Part shown: piece after piece, positions 17,730-26,682 of the stretch
Layout: the number at the start of each line of letters is the position of its first letter
Numbering within the stretch: position 1 is the stretch's first letter
Made by a program: the position numbers and the translations under genes
DNA from: Thiothrix eikelboomii
GTDB lineage: Bacteria; Pseudomonadota; Gammaproteobacteria; Thiotrichales; Thiotrichaceae
DNA: 64,000 bases
Reading direction: 5' to 3'
Assembly (NCBI RefSeq): GCF_900167255.1
Contig: NZ_FUYB01000003.1
Location: 310,001 to 374,000 of the forward strand
Notes under the pieces: model-generated
What the model saw: the letters and a program-made list of their open reading frames with translations, nothing else
Told to the model about the DNA's origin: nothing
The model's database searches: none

Positions 17730-18494
17730 ATGGTTCATCGCAGAAGTTCCGGGGGGATAATGCCCGGTCTTTGCTCTGTGCCTGAGATTAAAGTTGCAGT
17801 CGTGGATGACGATGCGATTACTCGTTTTTTATTGGGTTCTGCCCTGCGCGAAAATCAAATGACCGTCTTTGAATGTGAAAGCGCCGAAGCCTTGTTTACT
17901 TTGCTTCAGCACGCGAGGTTAGACGTGATTATTCTTGACTTGGTATTACCACAGATTAATGGGCTGGATGCCCTCAGTTATCTGCGTGAACAATCCGCCG
18001 TCGGCGTGATTATGATTTCATCCCGCGCCAACGCTGAGCAGCGTTTGTTTGGCTTGCGGGAAGGCGCCGATGATTTCATCAGCAAGCCCGTCGTGACGGA
18101 TGAACTGGTGTTCAAAGTAAAATCACTGGCCTTACGTGTCCATCATCAACAAGGTTACACGTCGAAGCAGTCGTCGTTAGCCCTTGCTAATTGTGAATTG
18201 CTGATCGAAGAACAAATCTTGGCACGGATGGACCGAACCGCGACTTGCCCCTTGAGTGAAGCTGAACAACGTTTGCTGGTGTTGTTAGTCCAACAAGCCC
18301 CGCAAGCCTGCAGCCGTAAATCCTTATTGCACTGTGTCAGTCGCAGCGAAATCAGCCTCGGTAATGATCGCAGCGTCGATACTTTGATCAGCCGTATCCG
18401 TAATAAACTGAGAATGCTAGATTGCACCGCCTCTATTAGTGCGGTGCGTGGGCAGGGTTATCGTTTGCAACTGGATGATTCTGTACCTATTTAA
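17730..18494 (+). CDS. OmpR-family response regulator
   Basis: 254 residues from ATG at 17730, chosen because GAGGGAG lies six bases upstream; an in-frame ATG at 17670 has no such site. The receiver domain contains VAVVDDDAITRFLLG, the phosphoacceptor in VIILDLVLPQINGLDAL (near residue 70), MISSRANAEQ and the lysine in DDFISKPV. The C-terminal winged helix (LSEAEQRLLVLLVQ; RSVDTLISRIRNKLRML; VRGQGYRL) is the OmpR/PhoB DNA-binding type. The hybrid histidine kinase 490 bp downstream, which ends in a phosphotransfer-like domain, is the likely partner. Targets are unknown. Confidence 0.9.
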   Translation: MVHRRSSGGIMPGLCSVPEIKVAVVDDDAITRFLLGSALRENQMTVFECESAEALFTLLQHARLDVIILDLVLPQINGLDALSYLREQSAVGVIMISSRANAEQRLFGLREGADDFISKPVVTDELVFKVKSLALRVHHQQGYTSKQSSLALANCELLIEEQILARMDRTATCPLSEAEQRLLVLLVQQAPQACSRKSLLHCVSRSEISLGNDRSVDTLISRIRNKLRMLDCTASISAVRGQGYRLQLDDSVPI

Positions 18495-18549
18495 TCCAGA
18501 CCTCGGCCATGCTGGTTGCTGCTTATAGGACTAGGTTGATTGTTGGTTC

Positions 18550-18798
18550 TTAGGGCTTCGAAATTTTGCAGTTCACCTTGCAAGTATAGGGAAGCTTGGT
18601 AGGGATAGACTGTTGAGTGGGTTGGCTAAAACTAGCCTTGCGCAGCTGCAGCTGAGTCGTTGGCTGTTGAGCTTCGGCTGGTTGGAGCGGAGCGCTATTA
18701 TTTACCCCAACGACTGCAATCAAGGCAGAAAACAGCATACCTAAGGTCAATGGATCAATTGCGCCCCGCATTTTTTTCAGACTGTTGGTTTTCATCAT
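18550..18798 (-). CDS. Small membrane-anchored protein of unknown function
   Basis: 82 residues from ATG at 18798 (a second ATG follows at once at 18795); GGGAG sits five to eight bases upstream, which favours this start over longer frames. A basic N-terminus (MMKTNSLKKMRGAIDP) leads into one hydrophobic helix (LTLGMLFSALIAVVGV). A polar, glutamine/threonine-rich tail follows, ending with two cysteines (YTCKVNCKISKP). A bitopic inner-membrane protein with a periplasmic tail is likely. It lies on the opposite strand between a response regulator and a hybrid kinase, so it could be a target or modulator of that pathway. No family recognised. Confidence 0.6.
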   Translation of the reverse strand: MMKTNSLKKMRGAIDPLTLGMLFSALIAVVGVNNSAPLQPAEAQQPTTQLQLRKASFSQPTQQSIPTKLPYTCKVNCKISKP

Positions 18799-18971
18799 CA
18801 ATACTCCCTCGCATTTTGAAACTCTGGTTACTGGCAGCTTCACCGGTGGACGGGCTTTGGGGTGGCTGCTTGAAAACCACTGTAACGGGAAGTTTGTCAA
18901 CACACTGTCAACAAAAGCTTATAATTGCAACGACGAGAAATAATCGTGGGGCAAGGCGGGTGAGGGAATTA

Positions 18972-18995
18972 ATGAGCTATAACAATGCAGCATAA
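18972..18995 (+). other. Seven-residue mini-ORF overlapping the kinase start
   Basis: ATG at 18972 encodes MSYNNAA and stops with TAA at 18993-18995, out of frame with the kinase start at 18985. The only strong Shine-Dalgarno-like sequence (gaggga, 18962-18967) is spaced for this mini-ORF rather than the kinase. It may serve as a leader for translational coupling; this is inference from spacing alone. Confidence 0.3.
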
Positions 18996-21681
18996 ACAGG
19001 AGCAACCAGCAGTTGCTTGTCAACGGGTCTTGTACGCCGGCATAGCTATGCTATGGATGTTCTTGTCACTCTTGCCAGTCGTGCAAGCCTTGGAACTCAC
19101 GGATCACAGCCGCCAAACTATCACCAGCTTTGCGGATAAAAATCAAATATTGCACGATCCTGATGCCAGCCTTACCCCCGAGATGGCCTTAATAAGAATC
19201 ACTGCCACAGCCTATCAATCAGATGATGATAAGCTTAGTTTAGGGCAGTCTTGGATCTATACGCCGCTGCTGAATCGTTCTGAGCAGTTAGACTGGGTAG
19301 TGCGCTCCAATAATACTCTATTTGAAGAACTGGATTTTTACCTGCACTGCCAAGGGCAATCCTTACAAGTCTTACCTCGCCCAGCCATAGGCTTTAAGAG
19401 TCCGCAGTTTCTGACCGCTTATTTTGTTCCTATTGTCTTGCCTAGCCATCTCAGTTGTGGCCTGTTGCAGCGTGCGAAGGTTTCTGCGCTGAGTCATCTT
19501 AGGGCTTATCTAATGACAGCTCCCGTGGCAATAGAGCAAGCAGGTCTGCATACGGCTTTAAGCCTGACAGGGGTCGGTATTACGCTAGGCTTGATCATTT
19601 ATAATTTTTTATTGTTTTTTTCCATACGCAGCAGTACCTATCTCATTTATACCCTTTATGCCTGCCTGCATTTATCCTTGATTTTGGTGGTGAGCATCAA
19701 GCCTGAAACCCTGATCGACTTGTTTGATGATGCGCGGCATGCCTTGCGTTTCTTGGGCATCAGCATGATGTTTTTTTTGTTTTGGTTCTCACTGAAGTTC
19801 ATGCAACCCGGGATTCAAGCAGCTCGTTATGATCACAGTAAGCCTAACCTGTATCGAGTTTTGCGGGTGCTTGTTTTCTTAAGCTTATTGGCCATGTTGG
19901 TGATGCTGTTGTCTGCCTTATTGACGCTGTTTTGGCCTGAGTTTTTATTCGCTAGAACCCGAGTTTTATCTTATATCTACATTGTGTCCAGTGTGCTTAT
20001 TCCCCTGCTGGCGCTCACGGTGGCGCTCAGTGGTTACAAGCCAGCCTGGGTCTTTTTACCCGCTTGGACCATCCTGCTGATTAGCCATGCGATTACCTTG
20101 CTGGACTGGCTAAGTTACATCGACTTGTATGGCTGGGAACGCATCTTAACAATGCTGGCAGCAAACTTGGAAATGATGATCTTGTCGATAGCTTTGGGGA
20201 TGAGCCTAAGAGACTCTTATCGGGCGCGGGACCGTGCTCAGTTGGCACGTGAACATGCAGAGTTGCTGGTCGAACAACAAGACCGTTTTATTTCTACCCT
20301 AAGCCATGAAATACGCACCCCGTTACATGCCATGCTAGGTGCCACCGAGTTGCTCGGACGTACTGAATTATCCACTAACCAACAGGAGCTATGGAGCACG
20401 ACACATTATGCCGCCGAGTCGATGTATGCCTTGGTGGATAATTTGCTGGATCGAGCCCAGTTCAAACAAGCCAAGCTCCTAGAAAAAGACGAGGTATTTG
20501 ACCCCCAACGCCTATTGGATGCTTTGGTGCAGTTATTGCGTCCTCGAGCAACCGAAAAAAACCTGCTGATCCATCTGCAGACTCGTGACTTGCCGACTCA
20601 TCTGCTAGGTAAACCCGTTCTGTTACGGCGGATGTTAATCAATCTGCTCAGCAATGCCATCAAGTATACTGAAGTCGGCGAGATTCAAGTCTGGGTCAAA
20701 TGGCAAGCTGCTCAGCAAACTTTGTGGGTCAGTGTTAAAGATACAGGTTGTGGATTGTCAACCGAGCAACTCGCACATCTCGAAACCCGTTTTAATCGCG
20801 GCATTGAAGTTTTATATAGCCAACAAGCCAGTTCGGGGCTAGGCTTGCCGATTTGTTTTGAGATGATGCGTGCCGTAGGGGGACAATTAAGCCTCACCAG
20901 TGAACTCGGTCAGGGAACAGAAGCTCGTTTTAATCTGAGCATGCATTTACCCAACCCGAATTCTATTGAACTTAAACGAGGGGTGGTTAGTAAGCCACTA
21001 GCGATCTTGGTGGTGGATGATGTCGCCAGCAATCGGATGTTAGCCTGTGAGACTTTGAAAGCTGCTGGACATCAGGTCTGGCAGGCGGCTGATGGTCGAG
21101 AGGCTTTAGCTTTATTACAAAAACAGACATTTGATCGGGTACTTAGCGATCTACGTATGCCCCATTTAGATGGAGCCCAGCTGCTAAAACACATTCGCCA
21201 GCAGTATCCGCCATCAGCCTTAAGCGTTATTTTGACCTCTGCCCATTTTACCGCTGAGCAAAGTGAACCGTTATTAGCCCTAGACGCCAAGCTGCTTGCT
21301 AAACCGTATACACCAGAAGCCTTGCTTGCTGCGATCCAAGGGGCAAGTCAGACGGTGTTACCCCCCCCTGAGGCTGAAGAAACGAGTTTGGAACGTATTC
21401 AAGCGCGCTGGGGCGATGAAAAAACTTCAATCTTGTTAGCACTCTACCAAACCCAAATGGATGAAGATGTGCAGAGAATCCGCGAAGGGCTCAGTGTGCA
21501 CGATGAGTCTCGCATTCGCGTCGCAGCTCACCGCATCGTGAGTGCTAGCCGAGCACTTGGTTTACCAGCCAATGCCGAAGCTGCCCTCCAAATTGAAACC
21601 CATCAAGAACATCAAGCCTTAATAGACTGGCTTACATTTGGTCAAATGATTGAGCAGCAGCTGGGCTTAATTAAAGTTTGA
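18985..21681 (+). CDS. 7TM hybrid sensor histidine kinase with receiver and Hpt-like domains
   Basis: 898 residues. A signal or anchor helix is followed by a periplasmic beta-rich sensor (about 35-180; 7TMR-DISM extracellular type), then seven hydrophobic helices (about 190-410) of the 7TMR-DISM type. Then come HisKA with FISTLSHEIRTPLHAMLG (phosphorylated His near 440), a HATPase with LINLLSNAIKYT, DTGCGLS and SSGLGLPI, and a receiver (ILVVDDVASNRMLA; acceptor Asp in LSDLRMPHLDG near 722). The C-terminal helical domain carries AAHRIVSASRALGL (His near 849), fitting a phosphotransfer domain. DISM sensors often bind carbohydrates, but the ligand here is unknown. The OmpR regulator upstream is the probable output. 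In-frame TGA at 18973 fixes the start at 18985. Confidence 0.92.
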   Translation: MQHKQEQPAVACQRVLYAGIAMLWMFLSLLPVVQALELTDHSRQTITSFADKNQILHDPDASLTPEMALIRITATAYQSDDDKLSLGQSWIYTPLLNRSEQLDWVVRSNNTLFEELDFYLHCQGQSLQVLPRPAIGFKSPQFLTAYFVPIVLPSHLSCGLLQRAKVSALSHLRAYLMTAPVAIEQAGLHTALSLTGVGITLGLIIYNFLLFFSIRSSTYLIYTLYACLHLSLILVVSIKPETLIDLFDDARHALRFLGISMMFFLFWFSLKFMQPGIQAARYDHSKPNLYRVLRVLVFLSLLAMLVMLLSALLTLFWPEFLFARTRVLSYIYIVSSVLIPLLALTVALSGYKPAWVFLPAWTILLISHAITLLDWLSYIDLYGWERILTMLAANLEMMILSIALGMSLRDSYRARDRAQLAREHAELLVEQQDRFISTLSHEIRTPLHAMLGATELLGRTELSTNQQELWSTTHYAAESMYALVDNLLDRAQFKQAKLLEKDEVFDPQRLLDALVQLLRPRATEKNLLIHLQTRDLPTHLLGKPVLLRRMLINLLSNAIKYTEVGEIQVWVKWQAAQQTLWVSVKDTGCGLSTEQLAHLETRFNRGIEVLYSQQASSGLGLPICFEMMRAVGGQLSLTSELGQGTEARFNLSMHLPNPNSIELKRGVVSKPLAILVVDDVASNRMLACETLKAAGHQVWQAADGREALALLQKQTFDRVLSDLRMPHLDGAQLLKHIRQQYPPSALSVILTSAHFTAEQSEPLLALDAKLLAKPYTPEALLAAIQGASQTVLPPPEAEETSLERIQARWGDEKTSILLALYQTQMDEDVQRIREGLSVHDESRIRVAAHRIVSASRALGLPANAEAALQIETHQEHQALIDWLTFGQMIEQQLGLIKV

Positions 21682-21696
21682 ATCTTTACACTGCAA

Positions 21697-22131
21697 TTAT
21701 TGGCTCGACTTTGCCTGTTGAGCAGCAGCCATTGCATCGGCAATCGCATAGCTATAGGCACAATCCACATCCATCCGCACTTTTTGCAAGCCCTCTACCC
21801 CTTCTTCCAAAATCACGGCCAATGGAGTGCGCTGTTGAAAACGGCGATGCGGACGACGTAGCCACATTAGGCGCATTTGTGCACTGAAGGGAAAGGTAGT
21901 AGCCAGCGCTTCGGTAATCCCACTGATATGCTCAAGACGAACTTGCAGCTCAGGAGCATTCGGCAAAGCCCGCTCACCATTAAAATAAGAGCTTAGATGG
22001 CGCGGTTTAATCTCCGTTGCCAAACCCAATAAGCTAACAACCTCTTCAGCACTAAGTTGCCAATCGGCCAATTGCGCTAAGACCTGCTCGGTACGTTGGG
22101 TGAGTTCAGCATCATTCATGAGGGGTCTCAT
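21697..22131 (-). CDS. MbcA/ParS/Xre antitoxin-like domain protein
   Basis: 144 residues. The middle (ATEIKPRHLSSYFNGERALP) looks like a helix-turn-helix. The C-terminal part (LMWLRRPHRRFQQRTPLAVI, then EEGVEGLQKVRM) resembles the ParS/Xre-type antitoxin C-terminal domain, in which a W-L-x-x-P-x-x-x-x-x-x-TP-L pattern is typical. No RES-domain toxin lies beside it, so it is either a lone relic or a protein with another role. It follows the 81-residue gene on the same strand with a 50-bp gap. No good ribosome-binding site precedes either candidate start (22131 or 22119). Assignment is by pattern only. Confidence 0.5.
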   Translation of the reverse strand: MRPLMNDAELTQRTEQVLAQLADWQLSAEEVVSLLGLATEIKPRHLSSYFNGERALPNAPELQVRLEHISGITEALATTFPFSAQMRLMWLRRPHRRFQQRTPLAVILEEGVEGLQKVRMDVDCAYSYAIADAMAAAQQAKSSQ

Positions 22132-22181
22132 TGGTTAGTTGATTAGTGTTTAGTCGTTTTCAGCGGGCTGATAGTAATCAC

Positions 22182-22427
22182 TTATGCTGATTTAGGTTCA
22201 TCAGTGAAGCGAGGTAACTCACGGGTTGTCAAACCCTCTTGGGTGGCTAGCTCACGCTCACGAGCAGCAATCAAATCAAAGCAAGCTTTCACATCCTCGA
22301 CTGTGGCCTCACTTAAAGGATAAGCCTGCATCGGCTCTCTCGCCGTGAGATCACGGATAATACTCGCCAAGGTCTTACGCATCGCCATGAGGATACGCCG
22401 CTCTTGAGAAAGGGTCTGATCAACCAT
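22182..22427 (-). CDS. Conserved hypothetical small protein
   Basis: 81 residues from ATG at 22427, chosen because GGAG lies six to seven bases upstream; a longer frame starts at 22454 without one. The sequence is soluble and helical (SQERRILMAMRKTLASIIRD), followed by LSEATVEDVKACFDLIAARE and a proline/acidic tail. I recall similar short proteins in other gammaproteobacteria but cannot attach a function. It lies upstream of the ParS-like gene and probably shares its transcript. Confidence 0.6.
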   Translation of the reverse strand: MVDQTLSQERRILMAMRKTLASIIRDLTAREPMQAYPLSEATVEDVKACFDLIAARERELATQEGLTTRELPRFTDEPKSA

Positions 22428-22489
22428 GACTGCTCCAAGAAAAGAAGAAATCATTAGCTTAGAGTGTTCTAGTTTCTACGCCTATCCTC

Positions 22490-23128
22490 CTAATGGGCAG
22501 TCCTTAAGTTTTTCATGACGGTTGCTAAATCAATAGCTTTAGCATTTTGTGTCTGATTTAACCCTTCGATCACCCCTTGATACTCTCGACTCGGTTTATT
22601 TTGACTCAATTTCCACTTACCCTCCCAGCGAGTGATTTCCAGCTCAATCCCAACAATTGCCTTGAGCATTGTCTGCAAATAATCATCTGGTGCATCTGAC
22701 ATCTGCCAAGGTTTAGCTAAACCTAGTTCTTGCTGCTGGGTAAGCTTTTCCAAAAATTCACGCAACCACAGGGGATCATCCTGCACCCGTAGATGCCCAT
22801 AAACATTCAGCACACTATAATTCCAAGTTGGTACTTCTTTGCCATGCTCCGTTTTAGACGGATACCAGTTTGGCGAAATATAAGCATCGTTCCCATGAAA
22901 AATCACCAAAGCCTCCAATTGGGTGTCAAAATCACGCCAAATCGGATTCGCCCGTGCCACATGGCCTTGCAATAAACCTAATCCCCCATTCGCTTCAAAA
23001 TAAAGTGGAATTGGATTGGCATTCAGACCTTGCGCTCCCAGCGTAACTAAACTGGCTAAAGGTGAGGAACGGATTAAATTTTGCAGGACTTGTGGGTCAG
23101 ATTGCTCGAAATGCTTAGGAACATACAT
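22490..23128 (-). CDS. PaiB-family FMN-binding regulator-like protein
   Basis: 212 residues of the PaiB/FMN-binding split-barrel type: MYVPKHFEQSDPQVLQNLIR, PLASLVTLGAQGLNANPIPL, LQGHVARANPIWRDF, FHGNDAYISPNWYPSK and VPTWNYSVLNVYGHLRV, then a C-terminal GIELEITRWEGKWKLSQNK. Bacillus PaiB was described as a negative transcriptional regulator of sporulation and protease genes, but in proteobacteria the family is better regarded as flavin-binding proteins of uncertain role. The start overlaps the end of the truC gene by 14 bp, indicating co-transcription. Confidence 0.88.
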   Translation of the reverse strand: MYVPKHFEQSDPQVLQNLIRSSPLASLVTLGAQGLNANPIPLYFEANGGLGLLQGHVARANPIWRDFDTQLEALVIFHGNDAYISPNWYPSKTEHGKEVPTWNYSVLNVYGHLRVQDDPLWLREFLEKLTQQQELGLAKPWQMSDAPDDYLQTMLKAIVGIELEITRWEGKWKLSQNKPSREYQGVIEGLNQTQNAKAIDLATVMKNLRTAH

Positions 23129-23867
23129 CTAGATCACCTACTAGTAAATTGTTGCTAGCGACAGCTTGTAAAACTTGTACAAACTCTTCGGCTAACGGTG
23201 CTTGAAGCCTTAAGGTCACTTTATTTACGGGATGTAAAAAGCTTAAAGTTTGTGCATGCAATAACAACCGTTCACAACCAAACTGCTCCCGAAATAACTG
23301 ATTTTGCTTGCCATCGCCATGTGTAGTATCCCCCACAATCGGATGAAAAATATGCTTCAAATGGCGACGTAATTGATGCTTACGTCCAGTTTTAGGTTGC
23401 AGCTCTAACAGTGAATAGCGGCTGGTTAAATGCTTACCTGATGCCAAGGGCAATTCAAATTGCTCCAGCCTTCGATACTGCGTAATCGCGGTTTGAGCCG
23501 GCTTATCCTGAGCCGCTTGAGCATCCGCGATTTCATCTAATACTTCTTTCAGCGGATAATCAATCACCGCTTCAGCCGCGCAGAAGCCACGAACTAAGGC
23601 GAGATAAGTCTTCTCTAGCGCAGCTTGGGTAAATTGCTCAGTCAAAAGGCGTGCGATATTGGGGTCTAAAGCAAATAACAGCACACCCGAAGTTGGTCGA
23701 TCCAAACGATGTGGCGGATAAACTTTTTGGCCGATTTGATCACGCAGTAACTGCACAGCAAACCGCGTTTCATGTTTATCAATCAGGCTACGATGCACCA
23801 ATAAACCCGATGGCTTATTGATAGCCACTAAAAATTCGTCTTGATAAAGAATCTCAAGCGGTGACAA
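23115..23867 (-). CDS. truC: tRNA pseudouridine synthase, TruC-like (RluA family)
   Basis: 250 residues. LEILYQDEFLVAINKPSGLL opens the RluA fold, and PHRLDRPTSGVLLFAL holds the catalytic aspartate. LLELQPKTGRKHQLRRHL and HPIVGDTTHGDGKQN complete the family motifs. There is no S4 domain, and the short length with HRLDRPTSG fits TruC, which makes pseudouridine at position 65 of certain tRNAs. Assignment to TruC rather than another RluA member rests on length and motif context. It is 3 bp downstream of miaB, another tRNA-modification gene, and overlaps the PaiB-like gene. Confidence 0.83.
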   Translation of the reverse strand: MSPLEILYQDEFLVAINKPSGLLVHRSLIDKHETRFAVQLLRDQIGQKVYPPHRLDRPTSGVLLFALDPNIARLLTEQFTQAALEKTYLALVRGFCAAEAVIDYPLKEVLDEIADAQAAQDKPAQTAITQYRRLEQFELPLASGKHLTSRYSLLELQPKTGRKHQLRRHLKHIFHPIVGDTTHGDGKQNQLFREQFGCERLLLHAQTLSFLHPVNKVTLRLQAPLAEEFVQVLQAVASNNLLVGDLDVCS

Positions 23868-23870
23868 AGT

Positions 23871-25235
23871 TCAAAGCGCCTGCATATCCATACGACCCGC
23901 CTCAGCTTCGACCGCAACCACAACACCGCGCAAAGAATTCGGGAGTGCTTCAGTAATCTGCAAATCAACAAAACGCCCAATCCAACGGGGATTGCCATCG
24001 AAATTTACCACGCGATTATTTTCAGTACGCCCCGCTAATTGATGGGGGTCTTTCTTCGCAGGGCGCTCGACCAATACACGCTGTACGGTCCCGACCATCG
24101 CTTGGCTAATCGCATTCGCACTGGCCAAAATCCGGCTTTGCAGTACTTGCAAACGCTGCTTCTTAACCTCCATCGGTGTGTCATCTTGTAAACTGGCCGC
24201 CGGTGTTCCGGGGCGAGCGCTATAGATAAAGCTGAAGCTATGATCAAAACCCACCTCATCAATCAGCTTCATCGTATCCGCAAAATCTTTCTCGGTTTCG
24301 CCGGGAAAACCCACAATAAAATCCGAGGACAGACTAATCATCGGACGAATTTGACGCAATTGACGAAGCTTCGATTTATACTCAATCGCCATGTGATTAC
24401 GCTTCATTGCCGCCAAAATCCGATCGGAACCGCTTTGCACAGGCAGATGTAAATGACTGACCAACTCAGGAACTTGGGCATACACATTAATCAGGCTTTC
24501 ACTAAACTCATTGGGGTGCGAAGTGGTAAAACGAATCCGATCAATGCCTTCCACAGCCGCCACATATTGAATCAGTAATGCTAAATCAGCGATCTCACCA
24601 TCATGCATGCTGCCACGATAGGCATTCACATTTTGCCCCAGCAGATTGACCTCGCGCACGCCTTGCGCCGCTAATTGCGCCACTTCGGCTAGCACATCAT
24701 CAAAGGGGCGGGAGATTTCTTCGCCACGGGTATAAGGCACGACACAGAAGGTACAGTATTTATTGCAACCCTCCATAATCGAGACAAAAGCAGTCGGACC
24801 TTCCGCCCGTGGTTCTGGCAGGTGATCAAACTTTTCGATTTCAGGAAAGCTAATATCCACCACGGGCTTACGATGGGTACGTACTTGTTTAATCAAATCC
24901 GGTAAGCGATGCAAAGTTTGGGGGCCAAACACCACATCAACTAACGGCGCACGCTCACGCAAGGCCTCCCCTTCTTGGCTTGCAACACAACCACCGACAC
25001 CAATAATCACCTGTGGATTTTTCTCTTTCAATGCCCGCCAGCGTCCCACTTGCGAAAATACCTTTTCTTGCGCTTTCTCACGAATAGAACAGGTATTAAG
25101 CAATAACACATCAGCTTCTTCAGGATTATCCGTCAGCTCCATCCCCTCGTGTGCATGCAGCACATCCAGCATTTTTGCCGAATCATACTCATTCATCTGA
25201 CAGCCGTGAGTTTCTATGAAAATTTTACCTGCCAT
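23871..25235 (-). CDS. miaB: tRNA-2-methylthio-N6-dimethylallyladenosine synthase MiaB
   Basis: 454 residues. The N-terminal UPF0004 domain holds three cluster cysteines ([38 protein letters not shown]). The radical-SAM domain has [17 protein letters not shown]-terminal TRAM domain ends the protein ([13 protein letters not shown] onward). MiaB adds the 2-methylthio group to i6A37 of tRNAs reading codons that begin with U, using two 4Fe-4S clusters and SAM. It lies directly upstream of truC on the minus strand. The 231-bp gap at its 5' side divides it from a divergently oriented LysM gene. Confidence 0.97.
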   Translation of the reverse strand: MAGKIFIETHGCQMNEYDSAKMLDVLHAHEGMELTDNPEEADVLLLNTCSIREKAQEKVFSQVGRWRALKEKNPQVIIGVGGCVASQEGEALRERAPLVDVVFGPQTLHRLPDLIKQVRTHRKPVVDISFPEIEKFDHLPEPRAEGPTAFVSIMEGCNKYCTFCVVPYTRGEEISRPFDDVLAEVAQLAAQGVREVNLLGQNVNAYRGSMHDGEIADLALLIQYVAAVEGIDRIRFTTSHPNEFSESLINVYAQVPELVSHLHLPVQSGSDRILAAMKRNHMAIEYKSKLRQLRQIRPMISLSSDFIVGFPGETEKDFADTMKLIDEVGFDHSFSFIYSARPGTPAASLQDDTPMEVKKQRLQVLQSRILASANAISQAMVGTVQRVLVERPAKKDPHQLAGRTENNRVVNFDGNPRWIGRFVDLQITEALPNSLRGVVVAVEAEAGRMDMQAL

Positions 25236-25466
25236 CTAAACCTTACCTAATTGCGTTGCCGAAGTTAAAAAAAGACCGACTATTATCCTTATCTGGCTAG
25301 TGCGCAACAACTATAAATTTTGTAGGGAAAACAAGCATTTTAGCCAAACTTTTGCCACAACCTTGACCGAGCATTATAAGAGTGTTTATATCCGCCTTAT
25401 TAGTTATTAATTCAGTATTCAGCTAAAAAACTAAAATTCTTCATAAAAAACTTGCGAGGTCTTGAT

Positions 25467-26660
25467 ATGCAGATGTTTTTTTCAAAACAGAGGAATCAGT
25501 GGCTGCTAGGCCTATTTTTATTGTTCGCCTTGGTTACACAACCGGTAAATGCTGAAAATTTAGACTGTAAACAACCCTATAAAGTGGTCAAAGGCGATAG
25601 TTTAAGTACCATTGCCCAACGTGCTTATGGCAGTGCGAGTAAATACAGCATGATTTATTATGCAAACCGTGAATTACTGACCAAAGGGCCATCCACTGTT
25701 TTGGTTAATCAAGAACTACGTCTGCCCTGTTTGTCTGATCCCGAAATAGCCTCCCCTCAAACTGCAGCGCCCACCTCAACAACCGCCACCACGACCACCA
25801 CCGCAGTCAGCACGGTGACTGAAAATACGGCTGACCCTACCACTGAACTTACAACGACCAATATAACAACAGCCAATACAACCCCACCCACCCCAACTGT
25901 CAGCAAAATTGATATTCAATTATTAACCGCTGGTGATTATCAACCCTTCACTGACCAGTCTTTACCGAATGGCGGGCTGATTACTGATTTAGTAGAAACA
26001 GCACTGAAAAACCAAAATCTCCACTATAAACTCACTTGGATTAATGATTGGTCAGCTCATCTTGACCCTTTAATCAAAGAAAAGAAATACGATATGGGTT
26101 TTCCTTGGCTGAACCCCGGCTGCCCAACGATGGAGCATTTTCGTTGTCAATTCTTATTTTCCACCCCGATTTTTCAAATGCTTGAGGTTTTATTTACTCG
26201 CAATGAAGCCCCGTTAATCTTTGAAAAAGATGACGATATGATTGGCCATACCCTCTGCCGACCCAGTGGCTACTTCACACATGACTTAGATCGCACAGGT
26301 CGAGAGTGGCTAAAGAAAAACTTAATCAAATTAGAGCAACCCCAATCGGTTAAAGAATGCTTTGAATTATTAATGGCAGGTAAAGTCGACGCGGTGGCAA
26401 TGAATGATTTCACAGGACGTGAAACCGTCGCCAAAATGGGCTTACACGACCAAGTAGCCGCGTTACCGCGTGAGCTTTCGGTCGAAGGTTTACATGTGCT
26501 TGTCCACAAAACTCATCCACGTGCGACTATTCTCTTAAATTATATCAACAAAGGTTTGAAAACTATTCAGGACTCGGGGGAGTATGATGCGATTATGGAC
26601 AAGCATCTTACTAATCATTGGAAAACTGTTGAATCATTGCAGAAACAACAGCCTAACTAG
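25467..26660 (+). CDS. Exported LysM domain fused to a family-3 solute-binding domain
   Basis: 397 residues from ATG at 25467, seven bases after GCGAGG; an upstream TTG at 25452 is less likely. A signal peptide (hydrophobic core GLFLLFALVTQPVNA) precedes a LysM domain at about residues 33-88 (YKVVKGDSLSTIAQRAYGSA; VNQELRLPCL). A threonine-rich linker of about 55 residues follows. The C-terminal half is like a family-3 amino-acid-type binding protein: IDIQLLTAGDYQPFTDQSLP, LITDLVETALKNQNLHYKL, KKYDMGFPWLNPGC, FELLMAGKVDAVAMND and GLHVLVHKTHP. LysM should hold it to peptidoglycan. Two Cys lie in the pocket region. No transporter genes are nearby; the next gene is 22 bp downstream. Confidence 0.85.
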   Translation: MQMFFSKQRNQWLLGLFLLFALVTQPVNAENLDCKQPYKVVKGDSLSTIAQRAYGSASKYSMIYYANRELLTKGPSTVLVNQELRLPCLSDPEIASPQTAAPTSTTATTTTTAVSTVTENTADPTTELTTTNITTANTTPPTPTVSKIDIQLLTAGDYQPFTDQSLPNGGLITDLVETALKNQNLHYKLTWINDWSAHLDPLIKEKKYDMGFPWLNPGCPTMEHFRCQFLFSTPIFQMLEVLFTRNEAPLIFEKDDDMIGHTLCRPSGYFTHDLDRTGREWLKKNLIKLEQPQSVKECFELLMAGKVDAVAMNDFTGRETVAKMGLHDQVAALPRELSVEGLHVLVHKTHPRATILLNYINKGLKTIQDSGEYDAIMDKHLTNHWKTVESLQKQQPN

Positions 26661-26682
26661 GGTTTAAGCAAGGGAGCAGCCT

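Noticed and set aside
18660-18995. 111-residue open frame on the plus strand opposite the small membrane protein gene
   Set aside because: It lies antisense to a gene with a good start site; only its last eight codons coincide with the mini-ORF.
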